A stretch of DNA of 64,000 nt from NCBI RefSeq assembly GCF_009647605.1, contig NZ_WJIF01000003.1, forward strand, positions 248,001 to 312,000, written 5' to 3'. The translations under genes and the position numbers were made by a program. The notes below the pieces were generated by a model. It saw nothing but the letters and a program-made list of their open reading frames with translations, was not told where the DNA came from and ran no database searches. Origin of the DNA: Agromyces agglutinans (GTDB lineage: Bacteria > Actinomycetota > Actinomycetes > Actinomycetales > Microbacteriaceae). This document shows positions 26,396-35,826 of this stretch, in pieces; within the stretch, counting starts at the first letter, position 1; every line of letters starts with the position of its first letter.

Positions 26396-27918
26396 TGGCA
26401 GCGACGAATTTCCCGCAGGGCTTCATCTGGGGCTCGGCGACGGCAGCCGCGCAGATCGAGGGTGCCGCCCATGAGGGCGGCAAGGAGGACTCGATCTGGG
26501 ACGCGTACGCTCGCGTGCCGGGCGCGATCGCCGGCGGCGACACCCCCGACCGGGCGGTCGACCACTACCACCGGTACCGCGACGACGTCGCGCTCATGAA
26601 GCGGCTCGGCCTCGACTCGTACCGGTTCTCGACGAGCTGGGCGCGCGTGGTGCCCGGCGGCCGCGCGGTCAACCCCGAAGGGCTCGACTTCTACTCGCGC
26701 CTGGTCGACGAACTGCTCGAGCAGGGCGTCCTGCCGTGGCTCACGCTCTACCACTGGGATCTGCCGCAGGCGCTGCAGGAGCAGGGCGGCTGGGCGAACC
26801 GCGACACGTCGTACCGGTTCCTCGAGTACGCCGAGGCGGTCTACGGCGCGCTCGGCGACCGGGTCTCGCACTGGACGACGTTCAACGAGCCGCTGTGCTC
26901 CTCGCTCATCGGCTACGTCGGCGGCGAGCACGCGCCCGGCCTGAACGACCCCGTCGCGGGCCTCGCGGCGGTGCACCACCAGCACCTCGCGCACGGCCTC
27001 GCCGTGCAGCGGCTGCGCGAGCTCGCGGGCGACGCCGGGCGCGACATCCAGCTCGGCATCACCCTGAACCTCACGAACGCGGTGCCGAACGACCCGGCGG
27101 ACCCCGTCGACCTCGAGGCGGCACGCCGCATCGACGCGCTCTGGAACCGCATGTACCTCGAGCCCATGCTGCTCGGCGCCTACCCCGCCGACCTCCTGGA
27201 GGACGTCGCCGAGTTCGGCCTCGCCGACCGCATCCGGCCCGGCGACCTCGAGGTCATCTCGCAGCCGATCGACTTCCTCGGCGTCAACCACTACCACGAC
27301 GACAACGTGTCGGGGCATCCGCTGCCCGCCGACGCGCCCCGCTCGCTGCGGCCGACCGACAAGCCCGGCCGCTCGCCGTTCCCGGGCAGCGAGTACGTCA
27401 GCATGCCCAGCCGCGGCCTGCCGCGCACGGCCATGGACTGGGAGGTGAACCCCGAGGGGCTCACCGAACTGCTCGTCCACCTCGGCCGCGAGTACGACAA
27501 CCTCCCGCCCCTGTACATCACCGAGAACGGCGCGGCCTACGACGACGTCGTGTCCGAGGACGGCGCCATCCACGACGCCGAACGCACGCAGTACATCCTC
27601 GACCACGTCGCCGCGGTCGGCCGCGCCATCGAGGCCGGCGCCGACGTGCGCGGGTACTTCGTCTGGTCGCTGCTCGACAACTTCGAGTGGGCGTGGGGTT
27701 ACGAGAAGCGGTTCGGCATCGTGCGCGTCGACTACGACACCTTCGAGCGCACGCCGAAGGACAGCGCGCTCGCCTACGCGCGACTCATCGCCGACGCGAA
27801 GGCCGCCGACGGCGCATCCGTCGCCGGGGCATCCGCCGACCGCGTCGCACCGGTCGCCGCTGCGATGACGGATGCCCCGGCCGGGGCATCCTTCGTGGCG
27901 GCGGCTATCGTGGAGTGA
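26395..27918 (+). CDS. GH1 beta-glucosidase
   Basis: A 507-residue cytoplasmic glycoside hydrolase family 1 enzyme, expected to cleave imported cellobiose or other beta-glucosides to glucose. The acid/base Glu is in TFNEP (162-166), the nucleophile Glu in ITENG (375-379), and FIWGSATAAAQIEGA is the N-terminal signature. There is no signal peptide, consistent with an intracellular role. Residues after about 468 form an Ala/Ser/Val-rich tail that normal GH1 enzymes lack. It is partly encoded by a 22-bp perfect palindrome. Confidence 0.95.
   Translation: MAATNFPQGFIWGSATAAAQIEGAAHEGGKEDSIWDAYARVPGAIAGGDTPDRAVDHYHRYRDDVALMKRLGLDSYRFSTSWARVVPGGRAVNPEGLDFYSRLVDELLEQGVLPWLTLYHWDLPQALQEQGGWANRDTSYRFLEYAEAVYGALGDRVSHWTTFNEPLCSSLIGYVGGEHAPGLNDPVAGLAAVHHQHLAHGLAVQRLRELAGDAGRDIQLGITLNLTNAVPNDPADPVDLEAARRIDALWNRMYLEPMLLGAYPADLLEDVAEFGLADRIRPGDLEVISQPIDFLGVNHYHDDNVSGHPLPADAPRSLRPTDKPGRSPFPGSEYVSMPSRGLPRTAMDWEVNPEGLTELLVHLGREYDNLPPLYITENGAAYDDVVSEDGAIHDAERTQYILDHVAAVGRAIEAGADVRGYFVWSLLDNFEWAWGYEKRFGIVRVDYDTFERTPKDSALAYARLIADAKAADGASVAGASADRVAPVAAAMTDAPAGASFVAAAIVE
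27870..27891. repeat. 22-bp perfect GGATGCC palindrome in GH1 tail
   Basis: GGATGCCCCGG followed directly by CCGGGGCATCC, inside the last codons of the beta-glucosidase gene. Two further GCATCC elements lie about 40-60 bp upstream. Confidence 0.8.
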
Positions 27919-27940
27919 AGCTGCAGGGAGGGGGCACGCG

Positions 27941-28954
27941 ATGACGGCGATCAGCGGGGGCGGCGCCCCCACGCTCGAGATGGTCGCGGCTCACGCCGGC
28001 GTCTCGCGGGCGACGGTGTCGCGGGTCGTGAACGGCTCGCCCAAGGTGAGCCCCGACGTCGCCGAGGTCGTGCAGCGCGCGATCGAGGAACTGAACTACG
28101 TGCCCAACCGTGCGGCGCGGTCGCTCGCGAGCCGGCGCACCCAGGCGATCGCGCTGATCGTGCCCGAGTCGGCGGCACGCGTCTTCGACGACCCGTTCTT
28201 CGCGTCGATCGTGCAGGGCGTCGCCATGGCGATCGCCCCGACCGAGTACACGCTCACGATGATGATCGAGTCCGAGGTCGACCCCGACAAGACGAGGCGG
28301 TATCTGCTCGGCGGCAACGTCGACGGCGCGCTCGTGGTCTCGCACCACACCGGCGACCACTCGTACGCCCACCTCGGCCGCTCGCTGCCGCTCGTCTTCG
28401 GCGGTCGCCCGCTCGACGGCGAGTCGAGCGAGTTCACGGTCGACGTCGACAACACGCACGGGGCCGCGTCGGGCACCGAGCACCTCGTCGCGCGCGGCCG
28501 GCGACGGCTCGCCACGATCGCGGGCCCGCAGGACATGCCGCCCGGCGTCGACCGCCTCCGCGGATTCGAGTCGGCGGCCTCGGCGGCCGGTCTCGCGACC
28601 GACCTCGTCGAGTTCGGCGACTTCAGCCCGGCCTCGGGTGCCGACGCGATGCGGCGCCTGCTCGCGCGCGAACCCGGCATCGACGGCGTGTTCGCCGCCA
28701 ACGACCAGATGGCGATGGGCGCGCTCACCGCGCTGGCCGAGGCCGGTCGGTCGGTGCCCGACGACGTCTCGGTGGTCGGCTTCGACGACGACCGCTACGC
28801 CGCGACCGCCATGCCCGCGCTCACGACCGTGCGTCAGCCGTCGAACCGCATGGGCGCCGAGATGGCGCGCAAGCTCGTGGCGCTGATCGAGGGCCGGCCG
28901 GTCGAGGCCGCGACGATCCTCTCGACGGAACTGGTCGTACGGGCCTCGAGCTAG
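27941..28954 (+). CDS. LacI-family repressor, CebR-like
   Basis: A 337-residue LacI/GalR regulator. The N-terminal helix-turn-helix is TLEMVAAHAGVSRATVSRVV with the hinge region NRAARSLASRRT, followed by a periplasmic-binding-protein-like effector domain. A GGGAGGGGG site precedes the ATG at 27941. Lying directly after the transporter and beta-glucosidase genes, it is the obvious candidate to bind the GAGAGCGCTCTC operators at 22.8-22.9 kb and 41.4 kb, with cellobiose or a related sugar as inducer. That link is inference from position and from known CebR/CelR biology. Confidence 0.9.
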   Translation: MTAISGGGAPTLEMVAAHAGVSRATVSRVVNGSPKVSPDVAEVVQRAIEELNYVPNRAARSLASRRTQAIALIVPESAARVFDDPFFASIVQGVAMAIAPTEYTLTMMIESEVDPDKTRRYLLGGNVDGALVVSHHTGDHSYAHLGRSLPLVFGGRPLDGESSEFTVDVDNTHGAASGTEHLVARGRRRLATIAGPQDMPPGVDRLRGFESAASAAGLATDLVEFGDFSPASGADAMRRLLAREPGIDGVFAANDQMAMGALTALAEAGRSVPDDVSVVGFDDDRYAATAMPALTTVRQPSNRMGAEMARKLVALIEGRPVEAATILSTELVVRASS

Positions 28955-29001
28955 GCGAGGCCGGGCCGGCGGGCGGGCTTCACCCGCGCCGCCCCGGCAG
29001 C

Positions 29002-30438
29002 TCAGCCGGCCCCGAGGAGCCGCTCGACGAACCAGTAGAGTCCGACGACCGCGACCCCGAGCTGGATCCATACCGATGCGATCGGCAGGCGCCGCCGGAG
29101 CAGCACGAACAGCGGGAACGCGACGGCGATGATCACGAGCTGGGTCAGCTCAATGCCGAGGTTGAACACCAGCAGCGCGCCGAGCAGTCCCCACGAGAAC
29201 GGCTCGTCGATGCCGAGCGCGCCCGCGAAGCCCACGCCGTGCACGAGGCCGAACCCGAAGACCACCAGGATCCGCGTCCAATCGTCGCTGCTGAATCCGC
29301 GGGGCGGCACGAGCGCCGCCGACAGCACGGGTGCTGCGGTGCGTTCCTGCAGGGCGACCCCTCGGCCGGTCGGGCGCATCGAGGCGGACGGTGCCGGGGC
29401 CGGCGACGTACCGGCCCCCGACGCGCCCGCCTGCCTGAGTCCCACCGCCGCGAGCCCCTGTGCCGCCCGTCGATGGCGCCAGTAGCCCCAGACGCTCCAC
29501 AGCGAGACCGCGGCGATCGAGAACGCGATGATGGGCTCGACGATCTCAGCCGGGATGCTGACCAGGCCGAGCGCGGCGAGCACGAAGGTGATCGAGTGCG
29601 CCACGGTGAACGCCGTCGCGACCATGACGATGTCGCGAAGCCGTCGGGCGCCGACGATGAGGGCGAGCAGGAACAGCAGGTGGTCGGGGCCGAACAGCAG
29701 GTGCTCGGCGCCGAGGATCAGGAACTCGCCCATGCGCGAACCCCAGTCCTGCGTCGTGGTCATCGTCGGGCTCTGGTCGGTGTCGAGGTTCGCGACGCCC
29801 GAGCCCGACCGCAGGTCGTAGCTGACGATCGTCGTCGTCTTGCCACCGGGTTCGGTGCCGGGGAACAGCTCGGTGCTGATCCGGTACACCGCCGGCGCGG
29901 CGCCGACCTCGTCGCGGCAGTCGGCGTCGATCACCAAACGGGCGTGCGGCACGCCGTCGCGAATCGTGATCGCGTACGGTTCGGCGAGTTCGTTCGGGCA
30001 GGCGGATGCCCCGGCGGACTCCGCCCCGGCCTCGACGGCGTACCTCGGCAGGACGTAGCCGAGCACGGTGTCGGAGTGCCGCTCGAGCATGGCGGTGGTG
30101 AGCCGCTGCGGATCCCGTCCGGATGCCTGCACGTCGGCGTAGGCGTCGGCCTCGAAGTCGGCGTCATCCATGGCCCGCGCGCCGTCGGTCGCGAGGAGGA
30201 CGTACTCGACCTCGAGCACCGTGCGGACGAGTCCCGGCTCGGGTTCGGTCACGTCGGCGAAGACGGTCGCGGCGTAGCTGTGCGCGGCGGCCGGAGCGGC
30301 CGGTATGACGAGTCCGAGCGCGACGACGACGAGCAGGATCGAACGGACCACGAGCGAACGGCCCAGGAGCGGGCCGCGTCCGGGGAACCGGCCGCCCCCG
30401 AGGATCGCTCCCCTCCCGAGGCGACGATCAGAACGCAC
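29002..30438 (-). CDS. HupE/UreJ_2-family membrane protein
   Basis: Up to 478 residues. A signal segment (SILLVVVALGLVIPAAPAAA) precedes an external beta-rich domain of about 200 residues. The C-terminal HupE/UreJ-type membrane domain has GAEHLLFGPDHLLFLLALI, TAFTVAHSITFVLAALGL and FGFGLVHGVGFAGAL. Histidine-rich helices of this family are associated with metal (nickel/cobalt) transport, but the role of this subgroup is unproven. An Ala/Pro-rich loop lies between helices. The GTG at 30438 overlaps the preceding stop by 11 bp; a GTG near the signal segment (VVRSILL) is an alternative start. Confidence 0.8.
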   Translation of the reverse strand: MRSDRRLGRGAILGGGRFPGRGPLLGRSLVVRSILLVVVALGLVIPAAPAAAHSYAATVFADVTEPEPGLVRTVLEVEYVLLATDGARAMDDADFEADAYADVQASGRDPQRLTTAMLERHSDTVLGYVLPRYAVEAGAESAGASACPNELAEPYAITIRDGVPHARLVIDADCRDEVGAAPAVYRISTELFPGTEPGGKTTTIVSYDLRSGSGVANLDTDQSPTMTTTQDWGSRMGEFLILGAEHLLFGPDHLLFLLALIVGARRLRDIVMVATAFTVAHSITFVLAALGLVSIPAEIVEPIIAFSIAAVSLWSVWGYWRHRRAAQGLAAVGLRQAGASGAGTSPAPAPSASMRPTGRGVALQERTAAPVLSAALVPPRGFSSDDWTRILVVFGFGLVHGVGFAGALGIDEPFSWGLLGALLVFNLGIELTQLVIIAVAFPLFVLLRRRLPIASVWIQLGVAVVGLYWFVERLLGAG

Positions 30439-33400
30439 CGAGGTCCTCCCAGGCCGAGTGCTTCACGGCGCCGGGTTCCTGGCCCCTGGTCCACCACGAC
30501 GCCCGGTAGAGGCGCCCCTCGTGGGCCACCGTCTCACCGCCGGTGTAGATCCACGAGCCGGTCCAGGTGGGCACGACGCCCTGCGGGGTGACGACCTCGA
30601 CGCCCCGCTCGGCCCACGCGCCGTGCGCAGTGCCCCGCCGCACGGTCGAGCCCGGCTCGGTGCCCCTGGTCCACCACTGCGCCATGTAGACGCGGCCGTC
30701 GTCTAGCACCTCGTCGCCGGCGAGGTAGACCTGTTCGGCCCGCCAGGCGGGCAGTGCCTCGACCTGGATCGCCGGCGAGGTGGCCGTGCCCGGCGCGGCG
30801 CCCGCGCGGGTGGCCGTGACCTCGACCGCGATCTCGGCGCCGTTGTGCTCGCCGGCGAGCCGCAGCTCGGCGCCGGTCTCGCCCGCGAGCTCCTCGCCGT
30901 CAGCGGTCCAGCGGTAGGCGAACGCCAGCCCCTCGGCGTTCCATTCGCCCGGCCTCGCGAAGAGGATGCCGCCGACCCGGGCCGTCCCCGTGAGGCTGGG
31001 CGCGACGGTGGCGACCGGCGCGGGCTCCGTCGCGACCACCTCGAACGCGGCCTCGGTGACGTTGCCCGCCGCGTCGAGCGCCGTGTACGTCAAGGTGTAG
31101 GTGCCCACGGCCGGCGGCACGATCGTGCCCGGCTCGATCGGCACGTCCTCGCCGATCGGCCCCGAGACGGTGATCGCGACGGTGACCGAGCCCGAGTCAT
31201 CGCCCGCGATGCCGGCCGGCACCGAGTACTCCTCGCCCACGGTGGCCGTGGCGGCCGGTGCCGGGTCGACCTCGAGCAGCGGAGGCGTGGTGTCGTTGCG
31301 CTTGAGGGCGTTCGCGGCGAGACGCGAGACCGCCTTCGCGGCGACCGGCTCGCTGAAGATGCGCGCGGTCGAGATGGCGCCTTCGAACGGGTACTCGACG
31401 GTGCCCGACGACGAGATGTCGCCGCCGACGACGAACGCGCGCGCGGCGCCCGAGGGGTTCTGCACCTTGCCGCCGCCGGTGGCGGCGGCTGTTCCGGCCT
31501 CGCGGCCGTCGACGTAGATCCGCAGGGCTCCGCTCGCGGCGTCGTAGGTCGCCACGACGTGGGTCCACCGGCCGGCCGTCACCGCGTTCTCGGCACGCGC
31601 GACGACGTAGCGGCCGCCGACGCGCACCCACAGCTCGGGTGAGACCTTGCCGGCCTGCGTCCCGGGCAGCATCTCGAGCCCCTGGCCGGCGGTCTGCGTG
31701 TTCGAGATCATGTCCCGCTCGGTGGTGATCGAGGGCACCTTGAAGACCGACTCGATGGCGAAGCCGTCCTCGGTCTTCGCGTAGTCGGCATCGGACCACG
31801 CGATCCGCGAGCCCTGCGCCGAGTTGCCGGTGAACGTCGCGACCTCTCCGCCGAGCTCGGGATCGACCGAGATCGCGGCGTTGCCCGCCGTGACGGCGTG
31901 CGCCCGCGGCGACCGGTCGGCGGGCTTGCCGCCCGTGTAGCCGAGGTCGAGCAGGTCGGCGACGGGAAGCGGCTCGAGGAGTTCGGCCATCTCGGCCGAC
32001 CCGTCGGCCGCGGTCACCGTGAAGGCGGCGTGCGCCTGGCGGGCTGCGGCATCCGTCGCGAGATAGGTGATCGTGTGCGCACCCGGCGTCGTCGGCACGA
32101 ACGTGTGCCGCCCGTCGGCCGTGCGCGTCACCTCGATGACCGCGCCCGCGGGGTCCGTGACCTCGACGGCGACCTCGACGCGGCCCGAGTTGTCGACGGC
32201 CTGCGGGGCCGGCGCGAAGTAGGGCCTGCCGACGATCGCGACGGCTCCCGGCGCCGGCGCGACCTGCACCTGCGGCGGCGTGGCGTCGAGCAGCTTCAGC
32301 TCGCGGTTCGCGACACGGTAGACGTTCTTCTCGGAGAGCGGCGTGCTGTAGAGTTCGACGCCCGCGATCCGGCCGTTGAAGGTCGCGTCGTCGAGCGTGC
32401 CGCCCGGGTTCGCGTCGCCGCCGATCGCGAGGTACCTCGCCGCGGCGTTGCTCGGCTTGACCGGGAACGAGACGTCGGTCGTGGCCACGGCCTTCGCACC
32501 GCCGACATACAGGCGGGCATCGGTGCCGTCGTACCACCCGGTCACGTGGTACCAGGTGCCGTACTCCAGTTGCACGGAGGGCCGGGGGCTCGCGTACCAG
32601 AACCCGAGCTCGTAGGTCTCGGCCGAGGCGGTGCGCACCGCCTCGAGGCCGATGCCGCCGCTCTGCATGCCCCCGACCACGTCGACGTAGCCGCCGACGG
32701 GCTTGTCGATGGCGTCGATCCTGAACGTCGCGTCGATCGTGAAGCCGTCCTGCAGCTTCGCGTAGTCGGCGTCGCCCAGGTTCGCCGTGCGGAACGCCGA
32801 GGCGGTGCCCTGTCGCCCGATCGCCACCTGGGCGCCGAGGTCGGCGTCGTCGATCACGCGCGCTGCGCTGCCCGCGGTCAGCGCCCAGGCCTTCGGCGAG
32901 GCATCCTTCGCCGTGCCGTCGACGAAACGCACGTCGAGGAGGTCGGCGGCCGGCACCGGCTCTCGCAGGTCGTCGAAGGTGAGCGCGTCGGGGTCGAACG
33001 GTGGTTCGACCGGGCCCGTCGAGCCGGTCGTGGTGAACCGTGCGGTGAGCGGCGCCCCCTCCTTGCCCCACGCGTTGATCGGCGTCACCCGCACCTCGTA
33101 CTCGCGCGCCGGACGCAGGTTCCACACCTCGTGGGCGCGGCTCGTCGGCATCGGCAGGTTGTAGAAGCCCGACCACTGCAGGAACGTGTTGACTGTCTGC
33201 CCGGTCGCGACGTCGTTGGTCGTGTAGCGGTACTTGTGGACGATGTCCTGCACCGGGTTCGGTGCCGGCACGGCCTGCGGGAACGCGACCATGGCCTTGT
33301 CCTCGCCGATGCCGTCGACCTGCACGGCGGCACCCGCGGGCCACTGCGGAGCGTCGGTGAGGCTCGCGCGGTGGGTGTTGTTCAGCGGGAAGCGCTCGTC

Positions 33401-34918
33401 GTAGCTCTTCGTGGTGTCGACGGAGTCGGCGACGTCCCACGACCAGGTCTGGTCGATCCATCGGTCGGCGAGCAGGTCGTAGTTCTTGATGGTGACCTGC
33501 GAGCCGGTGATCTCGACGATGGCGGTCTGCCGGTTGTTGCCGGCATCGTCGGGCGTCGTGTCGTTCGAGCGGCTGGTGGGGCTCGTGTTGACGACGCCCG
33601 ACTCGAACTCGTAGTAGGCGAGCGGCGGCGCGTTCACCGTCGTGAAGCCCTTGCCCGCACGATCGCCGGTGCGGTGCTCCTGGCCCTGCCAGACCGACGT
33701 CGGGATGTTCTGCGGGGTGTGGATGTGCCCGCCCCAGACGACCGCCTGCGGGTAGTCGTCGAACACCGACTGGAGCGTGTCGCCGCAGCCGCTCGCGAGG
33801 CCGGTGCCGTACCACTCGTTCGACACGTAGTGCGTGCATCGCAGCGGGTGGTGCACGAGCACCATGACCGGCTTCGTCGGGTCCTCGGCAGTCGCCGCGG
33901 CCAGCCGCTGCTGGAGCCATGCCGCCGCGTAGGCGTAGTTGCCCGAGCTCGCCGACGACGGCTTGCCGGTCTCCGGGTCGAGCGTTCCGGCACCCGGCGA
34001 GACCGTGATGAAGTGGTATCCCTCGATCGTGTAATCGGCGTTGGGCTTCTGCCCGCCCGTGGCCTGCGTGAACAGGTCGTACGACGCGATGCCGGCGACG
34101 TCGTGGTTCCCGAGCGAGGCGACGAGCTCGATGCCGAGACCTGCCTTGGCGTCGACCGTGCTCTTCAGCCCGGCGTACTCGCTCGCGGTGGCGTTGTTCG
34201 TCAGGTCGCCCACGAACAGCGCCGTGCTCACGTCTTCGGCGGCCCAGAAGTCGTACGCTTCGGCGAGTTCGCTCCAGCTGTTGTGGATGTCGCCGATCGC
34301 GGCGAACCGAACGTCGGGCTCACCGGTCGCGGCAGCGTCGGATGCCTCGGCAGCGTCAGCGGCCCCGGCGTCGTTCGCTGCGGCATCGGACGGCCCGGAC
34401 GCCTCCGGTGCGACCGGGGACTCCGGGCCCTCGCCGGAGACGACGACCGTGCGGGTCTGCTCGGTGATGCCACCCTCGGCGTCGGTGGCCGAGAACGCGA
34501 CGGTGTACTCGCCCGCGATCGCGGGAGAGAACCGGTAGAGGCCGTCGGCGCCGGGACTCACGGCCGCCACGACCCCGTCGGGGCTCGCGACCGAGACCAC
34601 GAGCTCGCCGGTGAGCCCCGTGATCGCGCCGAACGCGACCGTGCCGCCGACGACGGCGATCTCGGGCACGGGCGCGGGGGCCGCGCCCGTCGATCCGGCG
34701 CCCGTCGCGCCGCCGGTCGCGGAGCTGCCGGTCGCGGAGCTGCCGGTCGCCGGGGCACCCGCTGATCGCGCGCCGATCGCCGCGCCCGGGTCGGTCGTGG
34801 CCTGGGCAGGCACCGCGATGCCGGCGAAGAGCACGGTGGCGGCGGCGAAGGCCGCGCCGAGCAGCGCCGGGCGCCCTCGACGGGTCCGCCGGGTGGGGGG
34901 AACGGTGGGCTTCGACAC
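30428..34918 (-). CDS. giant secreted metallophosphoesterase with LamG-like and CBM5/12-like modules
   Basis: A 1,496-residue multidomain exoenzyme, from the GTG at 34918 (a GAAGGA site upstream). Signal peptide to about residue 40; Ala/Thr/Ser linker; cadherin/Ig-like domain (about 85-162); calcineurin-like phosphoesterase with GDIHN (209), GDLTNN (237), GNHD (270), HHP (356) and GGHIH (396). After a fibronectin-like segment come two LamG/concanavalin-like domains separated by Ig-like domains. At the C-terminus are two short Trp-rich modules (AQWWTRGTEPGS, ASWWTRGQEPGA) like CBM5/12 chitin/cellulose-binding modules. Substrate unknown; it probably acts on polysaccharide-bound material. Confidence 0.85.
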   Translation of the reverse strand: MSKPTVPPTRRTRRGRPALLGAAFAAATVLFAGIAVPAQATTDPGAAIGARSAGAPATGSSATGSSATGGATGAGSTGAAPAPVPEIAVVGGTVAFGAITGLTGELVVSVASPDGVVAAVSPGADGLYRFSPAIAGEYTVAFSATDAEGGITEQTRTVVVSGEGPESPVAPEASGPSDAAANDAGAADAAEASDAAATGEPDVRFAAIGDIHNSWSELAEAYDFWAAEDVSTALFVGDLTNNATASEYAGLKSTVDAKAGLGIELVASLGNHDVAGIASYDLFTQATGGQKPNADYTIEGYHFITVSPGAGTLDPETGKPSSASSGNYAYAAAWLQQRLAAATAEDPTKPVMVLVHHPLRCTHYVSNEWYGTGLASGCGDTLQSVFDDYPQAVVWGGHIHTPQNIPTSVWQGQEHRTGDRAGKGFTTVNAPPLAYYEFESGVVNTSPTSRSNDTTPDDAGNNRQTAIVEITGSQVTIKNYDLLADRWIDQTWSWDVADSVDTTKSYDERFPLNNTHRASLTDAPQWPAGAAVQVDGIGEDKAMVAFPQAVPAPNPVQDIVHKYRYTTNDVATGQTVNTFLQWSGFYNLPMPTSRAHEVWNLRPAREYEVRVTPINAWGKEGAPLTARFTTTGSTGPVEPPFDPDALTFDDLREPVPAADLLDVRFVDGTAKDASPKAWALTAGSAARVIDDADLGAQVAIGRQGTASAFRTANLGDADYAKLQDGFTIDATFRIDAIDKPVGGYVDVVGGMQSGGIGLEAVRTASAETYELGFWYASPRPSVQLEYGTWYHVTGWYDGTDARLYVGGAKAVATTDVSFPVKPSNAAARYLAIGGDANPGGTLDDATFNGRIAGVELYSTPLSEKNVYRVANRELKLLDATPPQVQVAPAPGAVAIVGRPYFAPAPQAVDNSGRVEVAVEVTDPAGAVIEVTRTADGRHTFVPTTPGAHTITYLATDAAARQAHAAFTVTAADGSAEMAELLEPLPVADLLDLGYTGGKPADRSPRAHAVTAGNAAISVDPELGGEVATFTGNSAQGSRIAWSDADYAKTEDGFAIESVFKVPSITTERDMISNTQTAGQGLEMLPGTQAGKVSPELWVRVGGRYVVARAENAVTAGRWTHVVATYDAASGALRIYVDGREAGTAAATGGGKVQNPSGAARAFVVGGDISSSGTVEYPFEGAISTARIFSEPVAAKAVSRLAANALKRNDTTPPLLEVDPAPAATATVGEEYSVPAGIAGDDSGSVTVAITVSGPIGEDVPIEPGTIVPPAVGTYTLTYTALDAAGNVTEAAFEVVATEPAPVATVAPSLTGTARVGGILFARPGEWNAEGLAFAYRWTADGEELAGETGAELRLAGEHNGAEIAVEVTATRAGAAPGTATSPAIQVEALPAWRAEQVYLAGDEVLDDGRVYMAQWWTRGTEPGSTVRRGTAHGAWAERGVEVVTPQGVVPTWTGSWIYTGGETVAHEGRLYRASWWTRGQEPGAVKHSAWEDLGAF

Positions 34919-35037
34919 GATGCGTCCTTCGAGTGACCTGGGCCGGAACGCTGCCACGAAATCGGGCGGAGGTGTCCGCATGGTGAACACGGCGGGACCT
35001 CCCGGCAGCGGATGCCGTGGATGCGTCGAATCCGTCG

Positions 35038-35057
35038 GCCCACTGCGCACAGTGGGC
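35038..35057 (-). terminator. hairpin after GntR gene
   Basis: GCCCACTG-CGCA-CAGTGGGC, an 8-bp perfect stem 26 bp after the GntR stop and 120 bp before the phosphoesterase start. It may separate the two transcripts. Confidence 0.45.
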
Positions 35058-35082
35058 GTCGAACGGCCCGAAGGAGGTCCGC

Positions 35083-35826
35083 TCAGGGAAGGTCGGGGAG
35101 CTCCGCCGCGCCCGCCGCCTGCGCCTCGAATGAGATGGTGTGGGGCACGTAGCGGTCCTCGCCCGATTCGACCGGGCGACCGTTGGCGGCGTAGGTCTCG
35201 CGCCGCACCTGCAGCATCGGGCTCGATCGCCGGACGCCCAGCAGGCGTGCGTCATCGCTCGAGGCGGCCACCGCCTCGATGCGGTGCGTGCCGTGGGTGA
35301 TCACGATGCCGGCGTCGCCGAGAAGCCTCGTGGTCGAGTGCACGTCGTCGGGCATGCGCTCGACGAGCGCGACCACCCATGGCGCCCAGACCGAGCGCTC
35401 GATCATCACCGCCCGCCCCTCGAGCGTTCGCACGCGGACCATGACGAGCACCTCGTCGCCCGTGCCGATGCCGAGCCGTCGAGCCTCGCGGGCCGTTGGG
35501 CGACGACGCTCGCGCGACATGATGCGCCCGCCCGAGGCGCGACCCCGGCCCTGCGCCCACTGGGTGAACGAACGCATCCGGTCGAAGCCCTGGGTCTGCG
35601 CCGACTGCACGAACCAGCCCGCGCCGCGGCGCGACTCGATCAGCCCCTGGCGCGCGAGCGCCGCGAGCGCGCCCCGCACCGCACCGCGCGACGTGCCCTG
35701 GCTCGCGGCGAGCGCGAGCTCGCTCGGCAGGCGCGCGCCGGCGGGCAGGTCGCCCGAGAGGATGCGCGCGCGCAGCGCGGCGACGGCGTCGGGCTCGCCC
35801 GCGTCGCGCCCGCCCGCGTCGGTCAC
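35083..35826 (-). CDS. GntR-family regulator, HutC/UTRA subfamily
   Basis: A 247-residue regulator. The winged helix is AVAALRARILSGDLPAGARL then RGAVRGALAALARQGLIESR, followed by a UTRA effector domain (EVLVMVRVRTLEGRAVMIER, MLQVRRETYAANGRPVESGE). The GTG overlaps the stop of the upstream LLM oxidoreductase (GTGA), so the two are co-translated. Effector unknown. Confidence 0.88.
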   Translation of the reverse strand: MTDAGGRDAGEPDAVAALRARILSGDLPAGARLPSELALAASQGTSRGAVRGALAALARQGLIESRRGAGWFVQSAQTQGFDRMRSFTQWAQGRGRASGGRIMSRERRRPTAREARRLGIGTGDEVLVMVRVRTLEGRAVMIERSVWAPWVVALVERMPDDVHSTTRLLGDAGIVITHGTHRIEAVAASSDDARLLGVRRSSPMLQVRRETYAANGRPVESGEDRYVPHTISFEAQAAGAAELPDLP

